Below, piece by piece: positions 7,110 through 16,178 of a stretch of 43,830 nt of DNA; positions within the stretch are counted from its first letter, which is position 1, and each line of letters opens with the position of its first letter. Location: NCBI GenBank assembly GCA_023436175.1, contig JAEZKE010000018.1:1-43830 (forward strand). The letters are read 5' to 3'. Both the position numbers and the translations under genes were made by a program. The notes under the pieces were generated by a model. That model saw only the letters and a program-made list of their open reading frames with translations. It was not told the origin of the DNA and did no database searches. This DNA comes from Methanobacteriota archaeon (GTDB taxonomy: Archaea > Methanobacteriota > Methanobacteria > Methanobacteriales > Methanobacteriaceae).

Positions 7110-8432
7110 ATGATTTTTGACGTGATAGTAATAGGAACTGGCGCTGGAGGTGCCACAGTAGCGAGAGAACTCTCGAAAAAAGATTGTAAAGTCTTGATTT
7201 TGGAGAAAGGGAAGCGCCATAAAACGGGTACATCTGTGAATTATATCAAAAGTATTCCTTTAGATTTAAAGGTAGATTTATCTGGTGAAGACCTAGATAA
7301 ATATGATTTTCTTGATTACCCTGCAGAATTAATGTTTATGGAAGATATAGGGGGTACAACTCCTGTTTCCCTTGCAAATGCGTGTTATGCGTGTAGTACA
7401 TGTTACTCTAATTCTGCCACCACTCAATTTAAAATTCATGACCTTGATCTCTTCAAGGAACTCATAGACGCAAGTGCAGATTTAAAAGTTAGTTCCTTTC
7501 CAGCCAATTTAATGGGGCCTGCAACACGTAAACTAGTGGATGCTGGAGAAAGTCTTGGCTATTTCATGGAGCCTATGCCTAAATTCATTGATTTTTCTAA
7601 GTGTGATAATTGTGGAACGTGTATCAATGGATGTAAAAATGGTGCAAAATGGGACGCAACTCACTTTGTAAATGAAGCCATAGATAAGGGAGCAACACTC
7701 ATTTCAGATTTTACAGTTACAAAAATCAACCATGAAGATGGAAAAGTTAGGGGAGTTGAAGGCCTGTTTGGAGATAAAACAAAAACCTTTGAGGCAAAAA
7801 AAGTTATAATCTCTGCAGGTGCTTTAAATACTCCATTAATCCTGAAAAATTCAGGTATTAATGAAAATGTTGGTGAAGGACTGTTCTGCGATCTATTTAT
7901 AACTGTTGGTGGATTTTTAAAGGATGCAGGACTTAATAAAGAAATTCCTATGGGAACTAAAGCTGAATTTGGCCCATATTTTTTATCACCTCACTTTTCT
8001 ACACAAATTATACCCCTTTTAGAAGATAAGGGATTTGATGCAAATCATGATGACATAATGGGCATCATGGTTAAAATAGCCGATGAAGCCAATGGAAAAA
8101 TTAATTCAAACAAATCTGTGGAAAAGCCTATTACTGAAAGAGATCTTGATCTATTGAAGGAAGGCTATGAAAAAAGTGTTGAAGTGCTCGTTAAAGCAGG
8201 TGTAGACCATTCATCCATAGTTTCAACTCCAATAAGAGGGGCACACCCTGGTGGAACTGCAGCAGTTGGTAAAGTGGTTGATAACAACCTTGAAACTAAA
8301 ATTAAAGGACTTTTTATTGCAGATGCCAGTGTCATTCCACAGGCTCCAGGCAGGCCTCCAATATTAACAGTAACGGCATTAGCTAAACGGCTGGCCGGAA
8401 TCATAGAAAAAAGAATGCAGATTGAAGAATAA
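7110..8432 (+). CDS. GMC-type FAD-dependent oxidoreductase with cysteine cluster
   Basis: About 440 residues from the ATG at 7110 (MIFDVIVIGTGAGG), with 7101 also possible. Longer starts would overlap the operators. The N-terminal FAD motif is GTGAGGATVARELS followed by ILEKGK. The C-terminal GMC signature is HPGGTAAVGK and then GLFIADASVIPQ. Two cysteine-rich stretches are present: ACYACSTCYS and CDNCGTCINGC (ferredoxin-like CxxCxxCxxxC), suggesting an Fe-S centre passing electrons to or from FAD. Family knowledge: GMC enzymes oxidise alcohols, but the substrate here is unknown. Its promoter carries the two sulfur-regulon operators, so it is probably induced with the nitrogenase-like and cys genes. 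Confidence 0.82.
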   Translation: MIFDVIVIGTGAGGATVARELSKKDCKVLILEKGKRHKTGTSVNYIKSIPLDLKVDLSGEDLDKYDFLDYPAELMFMEDIGGTTPVSLANACYACSTCYSNSATTQFKIHDLDLFKELIDASADLKVSSFPANLMGPATRKLVDAGESLGYFMEPMPKFIDFSKCDNCGTCINGCKNGAKWDATHFVNEAIDKGATLISDFTVTKINHEDGKVRGVEGLFGDKTKTFEAKKVIISAGALNTPLILKNSGINENVGEGLFCDLFITVGGFLKDAGLNKEIPMGTKAEFGPYFLSPHFSTQIIPLLEDKGFDANHDDIMGIMVKIADEANGKINSNKSVEKPITERDLDLLKEGYEKSVEVLVKAGVDHSSIVSTPIRGAHPGGTAAVGKVVDNNLETKIKGLFIADASVIPQAPGRPPILTVTALAKRLAGIIEKRMQIEE

Positions 8433-8503
8433 AGTATTATATCTGCTTAATTTTCTTTTTATTAAATTTTAGAATGGTAATAGTTAGACTTGGTGAATAT
8501 AAC

Positions 8504-9520
8504 ATGGAAAATAGATACTCACGACAGGAAATATTACAGAACATTGGAGAAAAAGGTCAAAAAAGGCTCAAAGAAAGCCATGTTCTTATTGTAGGGTGCG
8601 GAGCCCTTGGAACAGCAGCTGCAAATAACCTTGCACGTGCTGGAATTGGAAAAATATCCATTTTAGATAGGGATTTTGTTGAATTAAATAATCTGCAAAG
8701 GCAGATGTTGTTTGATGAAACTGATGTTGGAGAACCAAAGGCGGTTGCCGCAACCAAAAAACTCAAACTCATTAACTCTGCAATTGAAGTTGAACCTATT
8801 GTAAAAGATTTAAACCATACTAACGTGGAAGAAATCATAAAAGATGTGGATCTGGTTCTTGATGGGACAGATAATATCTTGACAAGAATGCTCATAAACG
8901 ATGTATGCGTTAGGGAAGAAATTCCATGGATATACACTGGTGCAATTGGAACATCAGGAATGACTATGAATATCTTACCAGGTGCTGCATGTATTAGATG
9001 TCTCTATCCGCATATTCCAAAACCAGGTTCGCTCCCAACATGTGATACAATGGGCGTATTGAACACTATAACCGTAATTATGGGGTCTATGGCAAGTACA
9101 GAAGCTATACGAATACTTCTAGGTGAAGCAAAGCCTGAAAAGGACCATGGCGGCCGCCTTATAATATATGATGCATGGAATCACTCGATGGATGAAATAC
9201 TGGTCCGAAAAAATGATGAATGCCACTGCTGCTCCCTTGAAGAATATGAATACCTGAATTCAGAAGATAGAGAAGTAATTACTTCACTTTGCGGTCGAAA
9301 TGCCATTCAGATAACTCCTGCAGATCCAAAAGATATGGATTTAAAAGAGTTAGCATCCAACCTGGAACATTTAGGCAGTGTTAAATGCGCTCCTTTTATC
9401 CTGCTTTTTAAGACAGAAAAATATGAAATATCTGTATTTAGGGATGGGAGGGCAATAATTAAAGGAACTAATGATCCTAATGTTGCAAGATCTGTTTATG
9501 CAAGGTATATAGGTACATAG
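8504..9520 (+). CDS. E1-like ThiF/MoeB/HesA adenylyltransferase
   Basis: 338 residues from the ATG at 8504, chosen because GGTGA lies 7 nt upstream and MENRYSRQ is the usual family start. The nucleotide motif GCGALG (31-36) and VLDGTDN (118-124) define the E1-like fold. C163 and C166 with C240 and C243 form the expected zinc site, and C180 in PTCDTMGV is at the position of the acceptor cysteine. The last 80 residues form an extra domain. Family knowledge: it adenylates the C-terminal GG of a MoaD/ThiS-type carrier. A candidate partner is the GG-ending protein at 26278-26553. Confidence 0.88.
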   Translation: MENRYSRQEILQNIGEKGQKRLKESHVLIVGCGALGTAAANNLARAGIGKISILDRDFVELNNLQRQMLFDETDVGEPKAVAATKKLKLINSAIEVEPIVKDLNHTNVEEIIKDVDLVLDGTDNILTRMLINDVCVREEIPWIYTGAIGTSGMTMNILPGAACIRCLYPHIPKPGSLPTCDTMGVLNTITVIMGSMASTEAIRILLGEAKPEKDHGGRLIIYDAWNHSMDEILVRKNDECHCCSLEEYEYLNSEDREVITSLCGRNAIQITPADPKDMDLKELASNLEHLGSVKCAPFILLFKTEKYEISVFRDGRAIIKGTNDPNVARSVYARYIGT

Positions 9521-9856
9521 TCATTCTAAATCGAATGTTTAGTGAGACATTGGCTTTTCAATGCCGCTTTGTATTTTTTTTGGGAATTTTAGAGAGAAGT
9601 TGATAAAATATATTTAGTACATTTTTCTAACGATAAAGTATATTATACTATTAAGACAATTATTATACATAAACAATCATGATACATAAAAATTAAGTAG
9701 TGGTTATGCTGATTGATCATGGTATAACTAAAAAATGATAAATTGAACTTAAAAATGTCATAATTTTAGTATATATAACTTGAAATACAAGTATAAATAC
9801 TATAACAGATTGTTTTTTAAACTAACACTTTATTCGATATATGGGGTATAATATAT
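9521..9856. other. Spacer with weak terminator and hdr promoter
   Basis: 336 bp without a gene. A short hairpin CATTG/CAATG (9548-9552/9559-9563) followed by a T-run (9573-9581) may end the ThiF-like transcript. The right part is very AT-rich. GTATAAATAC at 9791-9800 is a plausible TATA box for hdrC, giving a start near 9820-9825. An imperfect dyad ACTTG(N5)CAAGT lies just before it. I see nothing else. Confidence 0.5.
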
Positions 9857-10462
9857 ATGAATACTCTAAAAATAGACGAAAACAGCTTTGAATTAGCAGA
9901 AGATATTATTAAGGATTTAAAAGCACCAAAAGATCTTGGAATCCTTAAATGTATTCAGTGTGGGATGTGTACATCTGTTTGCCCTGCGGCAAGACATACT
10001 GACTATGATCCAAGAGAGATAGTTAAGAGGGTGCTTGATAAAGATGAAACTTTAATTACGGATGATATAATATGGAATTGTTTTTACTGTTACACCTGCC
10101 AGAGCGTATGCCCGGTAAGCAACAGCCCATCTGTGATAAATCAAATTTTAAGGCAAAGAGCAATTGATGATGGGAAAGGAAAGCCAAAAGTAGCTCCTTT
10201 TTCAGCATATGGGGAGAGTTTCATAGAATTTGGGCTGGGAGCAATTCCTTCAAATTTCTTTGATGACCTTATAAAGGACTTTGGAAAAGAGTGGCTTGAA
10301 TTAAAAATTAACCTTGAAGATATAAGGGAAGATTTAAATCTTGGCTCTATGTTCTTACCTGAAAAAGATGTAAAAGATATCAACAATATTTTAGAAAAAA
10401 CAGGGTTCAAAAGAAGGTTAAATGAACTAAGGCGGTGTAGAGATGAAAAAGATACCAGATAA
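9857..10462 (+). CDS. hdrC: Heterodisulfide reductase subunit C
   Basis: 201 residues with two CxxCxxCxxxCP motifs, C32/C35/C38/C42 and C75/C78/C81/C85, for two [4Fe-4S] clusters. Family knowledge: HdrC passes electrons from HdrA to the catalytic HdrB. It is soluble and lacks the membrane subunits of HdrDE. hdrB starts 20 nt before its stop (overlap), and hdrA follows, so all three are one operon in the order C-B-A. In many Methanobacteriaceae hdrA lies apart from hdrBC, which makes this contiguous set look like a second, HdrA2B2C2-type complex. Confidence 0.92.
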   Translation: MNTLKIDENSFELAEDIIKDLKAPKDLGILKCIQCGMCTSVCPAARHTDYDPREIVKRVLDKDETLITDDIIWNCFYCYTCQSVCPVSNSPSVINQILRQRAIDDGKGKPKVAPFSAYGESFIEFGLGAIPSNFFDDLIKDFGKEWLELKINLEDIREDLNLGSMFLPEKDVKDINNILEKTGFKRRLNELRRCRDEKDTR

Positions 10463-11390
10463 AGAAATTTTACTCTTTAAAAGCTGCCTTGTAAATGTCG
10501 AATATCCGGGCGTAGAGTCATCTACAAAATATTTATTTGATAAACTTGGAATTGAATATATCATCAGCGATAGGCAGTCCTGTTGTACAGGTTTGGGGCA
10601 TTATGCTGATTTATTTGACCAATTTTCAACCACTGCACTTGCAGCAAGGAACTTTGGAATTGCAAAGGAAGAAAGCCATAAAAATATAGCAACACTGTGT
10701 GCAACATGCTATGCAATCCTTAAAAAATCATGCAACATCTTAAATGAGAATGATGAAGTTAGAGGCCAGATAAATAAGATTTTAGATGATTCAGGATGTC
10801 ATGAATTAAATTATAATGCAGATGAAATGGACTCAAGAGACAATATTTTCCATTCAGTTGAAATTTTATACAATAAAGCAGATGAAATTAAAGACCTTGT
10901 AGAAGTAGATCTATCTGGACTTAAAGTGGCATCTCACCACGCATGTCATTACTGCAAAGTCCATCAGAAGGATACTATTGGAAATGAAAGAGACCCTATG
11001 GTCATAGAAACACTTGCAAAAGCATGCGGTGTAGAAACTGTGGACTGGTACGACCGTAAAACAACAACATGCGGTAACGGTTTCAGGCAGCGTTACATGA
11101 ACCGGGATCTATCACTTTCTGTAACTGAGGAGAAACTGAACAGTTTGAAGGAAAATGACGTTGATATTCTGCTTCACATGTGCCCTAACTGCCAGATGCA
11201 GTTTGATAGAAACCAGGAATCCATTGGAAGAACATTGGGAACTGAATTTAACATTGTATGTCTTAATATCTCTCAATTCGTAGCACTTGCACTTGGGGCT
11301 GACCCTTATAAAGTAGTAGGTGTTCAAACACATACAGTTCCTGTAGACAAGGTTTTAGAAAAGATAAAGCAGACTAACCTCTGTAAATGA
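10443..11390 (+). CDS. hdrB: Heterodisulfide reductase subunit B-like (CCG domain)
   Basis: 315 residues with two CCG-type cysteine sets that would hold the non-cubane [4Fe-4S] clusters. Set 1 is canonical: C15, C47-C48, C86 and C89. Set 2 is C168, C210, C247 and C250, but the expected CC pair is TC (T209-C210, TTTCGNGF), while an additional C171 lies in HACHYC. The second cluster site is therefore altered. Family knowledge: HdrB reduces the CoM-S-S-CoB disulfide. The altered site leaves room for another disulfide or for changed cluster ligation. It overlaps hdrC and is followed by hdrA. Confidence 0.88.
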   Translation: MKKIPDKEILLFKSCLVNVEYPGVESSTKYLFDKLGIEYIISDRQSCCTGLGHYADLFDQFSTTALAARNFGIAKEESHKNIATLCATCYAILKKSCNILNENDEVRGQINKILDDSGCHELNYNADEMDSRDNIFHSVEILYNKADEIKDLVEVDLSGLKVASHHACHYCKVHQKDTIGNERDPMVIETLAKACGVETVDWYDRKTTTCGNGFRQRYMNRDLSLSVTEEKLNSLKENDVDILLHMCPNCQMQFDRNQESIGRTLGTEFNIVCLNISQFVALALGADPYKVVGVQTHTVPVDKVLEKIKQTNLCK

Positions 11391-11400
11391 GGTGGATAAC

Positions 11401-13776
11401 ATGAACAATTACAATTTCTCAAGATACGCTCCCAAAAGCAGTATCGACATTGGTGTTTTTTTATGTAGGTGCGGGGGCAACATTTCAGATACTGTAGACA
11501 TCGAGAAGCTCGCTTCTTCAATCGATGCTAAAGTAGTTAAAGATTTTGAAAATCTCTGCTCAATGAAATGCCAGAAAAGTATCAGAGATATTATACTGGA
11601 AGAAGAGTTAGACAGGGTAGTAATTGCAGCCTGTTCACCAATTACTCATGAAAAAACGTTTAGAAATCATATAGCTCCATTAAATCCGTATCTTTTAGAG
11701 ATAGCAAATATCAGGGAGCACTGTTCATGGGTGCATTCTGATAAAAATAAGGCAACAGAAAAAGCAATATCACTTACAAATGCGGCTGTTGAGAGGGTCC
11801 AATACGCCAGACCTCTTGACGCTATAGTTAGAAAAACCAAAAAAAGCGCCGCCGTAATTGGTGGTGGAATATCTGGAATAACTGCCGCGCTTTCACTTGC
11901 AAAACAGGGTGTTAAAGTACATATAATTGAAGATAAGCCTACTGTCGGGGGAAACATGATAAAAATAGGTAAAGTATTTTCCCCAGAAAAACTTGCAGAG
12001 GAATGTTCATTATGTCTTTTCAACCCTCTGATAAACGAAGCTGTGCAGCATAGCAATATCGACATCATGACTAATTCAGAGATTAAATCTTCTGAAAGAA
12101 AAGCAGGAAACTTCAATTTACTCATTGAAAGAAAACCAGGCCATGTTGATGAAGATAAATGTACCGCATGCGGAAACTGTGCAGACATCTGTCCTGTTGA
12201 GGTTCCTAATGAATGGAACGAGAATTTAATGACAAGGAAAGCTATATACAAGCCTTTCCCACAATCAGTTCCGGATATTTATACAATAGATGATAACAAT
12301 TGTATTAAATGCGGTAAATGTGAGAAAGTCTGTAAAATGAATGCCATTGACCTCAAGATGAAAGGGGAAATAATACCTCTAAATGTGGGTTCTATAATTA
12401 TAGCAACAGGGCATAAGGGATTTGACCTTAAAAAACGCCCAGAATATGGATATGGACGATACGACGATGTAATAAGTCAGATGGAACTTGCAAGGATAAT
12501 GGGGGTAAATGGACCAACAGATGGTAAATTACTTCGCCCTTCAAATGGAAAAGTCCCAAGAAGGGTTGTAATGGTTCAGTGTGCAGGTTCAAGGGATGAA
12601 AAACCTGAAGGAAAACGTTACTGCTCCAAAGTTTGCTGTATGGTGTCATTAAAGCATGCCAGCTTTATAAAACACTATTATCCCGATACTGAAATAGTTA
12701 TATGTTATACTGACATGAGAACCCCTGGAATGTATGAAAATTACTTTAGGCATGTGCAGTCTAAGGGAATTAAATTAGTAAGGGGACGGCCTGGAGATAT
12801 AACCAAAAAAGGCGAGAATATCGTTGTTAGATTAGAAGACACTCTCCGTAGGGAACCTATAGAAATAGAAACAGATATGGTCGTCTTGTCTGAAGCAATG
12901 GAACCATCAGAAGGGACATTAAAAGTTGCAGAAACATTGAATGTGGGACTTACAGAGGATATGTTTGTAAAAGAGAAGCATTCAAAAATTAAACCTGTAG
13001 CCACAGATATAGGGGGAATATATGTTTGTGGAACTGCACAGGGCCCAAAAGATATTACTGAAAGTGTTTCTCAGGCAAATGCAGCAGCTTCTAAAGTTTC
13101 AGAGATGATAAACGGAGGATTAGAGGTAGAGCCAACAATTGCTGTAGTTGACGGCAGGCAGTGTGAAATGTGTGGAGAATGTGTAGCGGCCTGTAAATAC
13201 AAGGCTATTTATATACACAACGAACGCATATCTGTTGATCCTGTTGCATGTAACGGCTGTGGTATGTGTATCTCCAAATGTGAGAACAACGCAATCGATA
13301 TAATGGGCCAGACAGATGCTCAAATCTTTGCCATGATTGAGGGTATGTTAAAGGACAGAAAAGAAGGCGAAAGGAGAATTTTAGCATTTGTTGACTATAT
13401 TGGTTATGTAGCGGCTGACAATATAGGAATAAACAGGATATCATATCCTGAATCTGTTAGAGTTATACGGGTTCCATCAATAAACAGGCTGATGCCGAAG
13501 CATATTTTATTTGCATTTGAAAACGGTGCAGACGGCATATTTTTAGGTGAGTATCCTGATGAGGTACTTTACTCTTCTATTCAGGAAAAAGTCAATGAAT
13601 TCAGGGTAGCACTTGTAAAAAATAGCATAGACACTGACAGGTTGATGTACTATAAGGTTTATGCACCTTACTTTAGAGGGCTGGCCAATAAACTTACTGA
13701 GTTTGATAAACAGGTCGGTAAAGCTCTTGATAAGCTTGAAGCGGTCTTATATAAGGCTTCATATAAGGATTTATAA
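11401..13776 (+). CDS. hdrA: Heterodisulfide reductase subunit A fused to a cysteine-less MvhD-like domain
   Basis: About 791 residues from the ATG at 11401, chosen for GAGGTGG just upstream; a GTG at 11392 is in frame. It contains an N-terminal Cys region (FLCRCGGN, then CSMKC and AACSPITHE), an FAD domain (AAVIGGGISGI), and an HdrA-like ECSLCLF. Four ferredoxin-type sites follow (CTACGNC, CIKCGKC, CEMCGEC, CNGCGMC). The last about 120 residues (ILAFVDYIGYVAAD, then VRVIRVPS, FENGADGIFLGEYP) align by pattern with MvhD/FlpD, but every cysteine of the [2Fe-2S] site is replaced. Family knowledge: HdrA bifurcates electrons on FAD. The length matches the fused HdrA2 type. No hydrogenase gene is in the window, so the electron donor is open. 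Confidence 0.9.
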   Translation: MNNYNFSRYAPKSSIDIGVFLCRCGGNISDTVDIEKLASSIDAKVVKDFENLCSMKCQKSIRDIILEEELDRVVIAACSPITHEKTFRNHIAPLNPYLLEIANIREHCSWVHSDKNKATEKAISLTNAAVERVQYARPLDAIVRKTKKSAAVIGGGISGITAALSLAKQGVKVHIIEDKPTVGGNMIKIGKVFSPEKLAEECSLCLFNPLINEAVQHSNIDIMTNSEIKSSERKAGNFNLLIERKPGHVDEDKCTACGNCADICPVEVPNEWNENLMTRKAIYKPFPQSVPDIYTIDDNNCIKCGKCEKVCKMNAIDLKMKGEIIPLNVGSIIIATGHKGFDLKKRPEYGYGRYDDVISQMELARIMGVNGPTDGKLLRPSNGKVPRRVVMVQCAGSRDEKPEGKRYCSKVCCMVSLKHASFIKHYYPDTEIVICYTDMRTPGMYENYFRHVQSKGIKLVRGRPGDITKKGENIVVRLEDTLRREPIEIETDMVVLSEAMEPSEGTLKVAETLNVGLTEDMFVKEKHSKIKPVATDIGGIYVCGTAQGPKDITESVSQANAAASKVSEMINGGLEVEPTIAVVDGRQCEMCGECVAACKYKAIYIHNERISVDPVACNGCGMCISKCENNAIDIMGQTDAQIFAMIEGMLKDRKEGERRILAFVDYIGYVAADNIGINRISYPESVRVIRVPSINRLMPKHILFAFENGADGIFLGEYPDEVLYSSIQEKVNEFRVALVKNSIDTDRLMYYKVYAPYFRGLANKLTEFDKQVGKALDKLEAVLYKASYKDL

Positions 13777-13796
13777 AATTTAAACCTTGTAATTTA

Positions 13797-13828
13797 CCCC
13801 CCCCCCAATTTATTGGGGGGTCTTTTTT
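13797..13828 (+). terminator. Terminator of the hdrCBA operon
   Basis: A 9-bp GC-capped stem (13801-13809/13812-13820, six C and six G) with a 2-nt loop is followed by T6 at 13823-13828, 20 bp past the hdrA stop. It is unusually bacterial-looking for this AT-rich sequence. Confidence 0.75.
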
Positions 13829-13899
13829 CGATATTAAAAGACATAATGTGTTTTAACAAATTCCAGTTAATAAATTACTTATAAATAGTAATATATAAT

Positions 13900-14232
13900 A
13901 TGTCTATGAAAAATAAAAAGTCCAATGAAGAAGAAAAATACCTTCAAACAAAGGAAAGTATTATTAATAACCTTTATGACCAGAAAGAAACTGAAAAAAA
14001 GTACTTAAAGACAGTAGATAACTTATTAGATTACTGGATAAGTGAATTGAAGACCGTTGATACTCAAAGTAAGGAACGTCACGATCAACTTTTGAAATTG
14101 ATTAACACGGAAAGAGGTACAATTGAGAAAATTGGGAAAGATATTGATAGAATCAATGAGATGATAGATCAAACAGAAAATAATCTGGAAAAAATTCGCG
14201 GAATGGTGGATTCCATGAGAAACAAACGTTAA
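13900..14232 (+). CDS. Small YW-motif coiled-coil protein 1
   Basis: 110 residues, highly charged and predicted almost entirely helical. It contains LLDYWISELKTVD, the shared YWxxxL/I-xxxT/V-D/E motif of five small proteins in this island. After it comes a long Glu/Lys heptad-like tail (TERGTIEKIGKDIDRINEMI). There is no ribosome site, and TTATAAATAG at 13876-13885 sits about 20 nt before the ATG, so the mRNA is probably leaderless. No known family recognised. It lies between hdrA and the PAS protein. Confidence 0.72.
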   Translation: MSMKNKKSNEEEKYLQTKESIINNLYDQKETEKKYLKTVDNLLDYWISELKTVDTQSKERHDQLLKLINTERGTIEKIGKDIDRINEMIDQTENNLEKIRGMVDSMRNKR

Positions 14233-14276
14233 CCTGAGACTAATCAAAAATCAGAGAGTTTTAGGATTGATGTTTA

Positions 14277-14597
14277 ATGTCTGGAAGAAATGAAGTTATT
14301 AAAAAATCAAAAAGGATAAGCGATGACTTAAGTACTAAAGAATATTTAAAAGCAGAAAAAACGCTAATTGAAAGATTAAGAAAGCAAAAAAACATAAATG
14401 AAGATTTTTTATCTCAAATAGAGAATTTTATAGGATATGCTAAAAAACAGGCAGAAGTCAATGATGAGGAGAAATTAGAGCTTAAATATGAAGAAATTAT
14501 TGAAGAAGAGGAATCATTACGAGATAAAATAAAGGAACATTTAAAGAAGAATGATGAATTAATTAAATCAATTCAAAAGTCTAATTTTGAATCATGA
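14277..14597 (+). CDS. Small coiled-coil protein 2, divergent family member
   Basis: 106 residues, Glu/Lys-rich and helical. The motif region reads IENFIGYAKKQAEVNDEE, keeping the Y but with A in place of W, followed by the same kind of helical tail (EEIIEEEESLRDKIKEHL). It begins 44 bp after protein 1, on the same strand, so the two are probably co-transcribed. No recognised domain. It is the most diverged of the five members and is convergent with the PAS gene, which ends 40 bp away. Confidence 0.65.
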   Translation: MSGRNEVIKKSKRISDDLSTKEYLKAEKTLIERLRKQKNINEDFLSQIENFIGYAKKQAEVNDEEKLELKYEEIIEEEESLRDKIKEHLKKNDELIKSIQKSNFES

Positions 14598-14636
14598 TAT
14601 ATAAACTCAATTTATTTTGATTGTTGGATTTTAAGC

Positions 14637-16178
14637 TTATTTATCAATTTTTTCAGTCTTTCCTGTCTTCTTACGTTCTGTAATATCTCTCGCAATAGTA
14701 GATATTCCAGTAATCTCTCCTGCAGTATTTTTTATAGGCGATAGAGTTAATGAAACATAAATTTCAGAACCGTCTTTTTTTATCCGTTTAGCTTCAAAAT
14801 GTTTTACAGTTTCCCCTTCAGCGATCCGTTCCATGAGCTTTGACGTTTTGCGCCATTCTTTTGGGCTCATCAGAATAGATATGTGTTTTCCAATGATTTC
14901 ATCTGCTGAATAGCCGTATATTTCCTCAGCACCTTTATTCCAACTAAATATGATTCCTTCCGCAGTTTTACCGATTATTGCATCATCTGAACATTCTACA
15001 ATATTGGCTAACCTGAGAATTTCCGCTTCGGCCTCTTTAATATCAGTTATATCGTGTGCGACAAGCATAGCTGTTTCTACGTAACTCCTTTCAAATTCGG
15101 GAATGATGCGGGCAGAATAATATTTGGTCTCTTCATCTTTAGCCCGGCTAAATTCAAAAGTTTGGGGCTTTCCAGATTTAAAAACGATTTTCAATAGTTT
15201 TTCAATTTCAATTAATTTATAAGGCATTTCAATGTCTTTAAAACTCTTTCCGACGTATTGCCGCCGATCTTTTCCGATTAAACGAGAAAAAACAGGGTTA
15301 GCATAAGTGATATGTAGATCATGATTGAATCTTATGATTATATCTGGTGAATTTTCAGCCAGGGTTCTGAATGTTCTTTCGCTAAAGCGAAGCACGTCTT
15401 CGGTCCTTTTATGCTCTGTAATATCTTCCACTATTCCAAGGAACTGCCAGGGTCTGCCATCAGGGGTCCGTTTTAAAATGATATATTTAGCATCAAACCA
15501 ACGCCATTTTCCATTTTTATGCCTCAAACGATATTTTAACTCTATAATTTCATCATTTTTGGCATTTTTCATTTTTTCTAAAATTCTTTCAACTTTTTGA
15601 AAGTCCTGAGGATGATAAAGGCTCTTCCAGAATGAATTTTCTTTTCCTTCGATTTCTTTTTTAGTATAACCAATTAATTCATAAATTTCACGGCATATGT
15701 AAATATCTTGTTCCTTTAATAAATCATAAACCCATATAACACCTGGAAAAGTCTTAAATATGTTTTTTAAGAAATTTTCTTTTTCTTTTAACGTTTCTTC
15801 GGTTTTTTTCTGTTTATTAATATTGGTGTTTATTATCATGAATGAATCATTATTGAACGAAAAAACAGATACTGAGAAATATTTATTCATTTTGGGGAAA
15901 TATATTTCACTTTTCCTCTCTTCCCCAGTTATGAGGATTTTATTTATAATTTTAATGTAAGATTTTGTTATTTTGGGGCTATAAACTAAGCTAAATTTTT
16001 TTCCTATTAATTTTTCGCGGAGAACATTTGAATGGACTTGTGAAGCAATATTGGCGTATTTTATACGTAAATCAACTATTTCGCCACTTTCATTACGTAG
16101 AGCTTCTACTACATAAACACTTTCGCGCATTTTTTCAAATATGTCGAAATATGCATCTTTAGAAGGAATTTCTTCCAT
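14637..16178 (-). CDS. PAS-repeat sensor protein without an output domain
   Basis: 513 residues made up of about four PAS/PAC units: roughly 10-120, 140-255 (PAC end FLGIVEDITEHKR), 265-380 (VAHDITDIKEAE) and 385-505 (GISTIARDITERKK). The protein stops right after the last PAC, with no HisKA, HATPase, GGDEF or HTH. It must act by binding another protein, such as the histidine kinase encoded next (minus strand, upstream), or be a kinase that lost its transmitter. The start ATG at 16178 is reasonable. The hairpin array fills the 0.7-kb gap separating it from the kinase. Confidence 0.82.
   Translation of the reverse strand: MEEIPSKDAYFDIFEKMRESVYVVEALRNESGEIVDLRIKYANIASQVHSNVLREKLIGKKFSLVYSPKITKSYIKIINKILITGEERKSEIYFPKMNKYFSVSVFSFNNDSFMIINTNINKQKKTEETLKEKENFLKNIFKTFPGVIWVYDLLKEQDIYICREIYELIGYTKKEIEGKENSFWKSLYHPQDFQKVERILEKMKNAKNDEIIELKYRLRHKNGKWRWFDAKYIILKRTPDGRPWQFLGIVEDITEHKRTEDVLRFSERTFRTLAENSPDIIIRFNHDLHITYANPVFSRLIGKDRRQYVGKSFKDIEMPYKLIEIEKLLKIVFKSGKPQTFEFSRAKDEETKYYSARIIPEFERSYVETAMLVAHDITDIKEAEAEILRLANIVECSDDAIIGKTAEGIIFSWNKGAEEIYGYSADEIIGKHISILMSPKEWRKTSKLMERIAEGETVKHFEAKRIKKDGSEIYVSLTLSPIKNTAGEITGISTIARDITERKKTGKTEKIDK

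Noticed and set aside
11667..12251. 194-codon antisense frame within hdrA
   Set aside because: Shadow of a strongly supported gene; no independent start signal or family match.
12293..12304. TAACAATTGTAT, operator-like
   Set aside because: Inside the hdrA coding region with imperfect right half; a chance match is likely.
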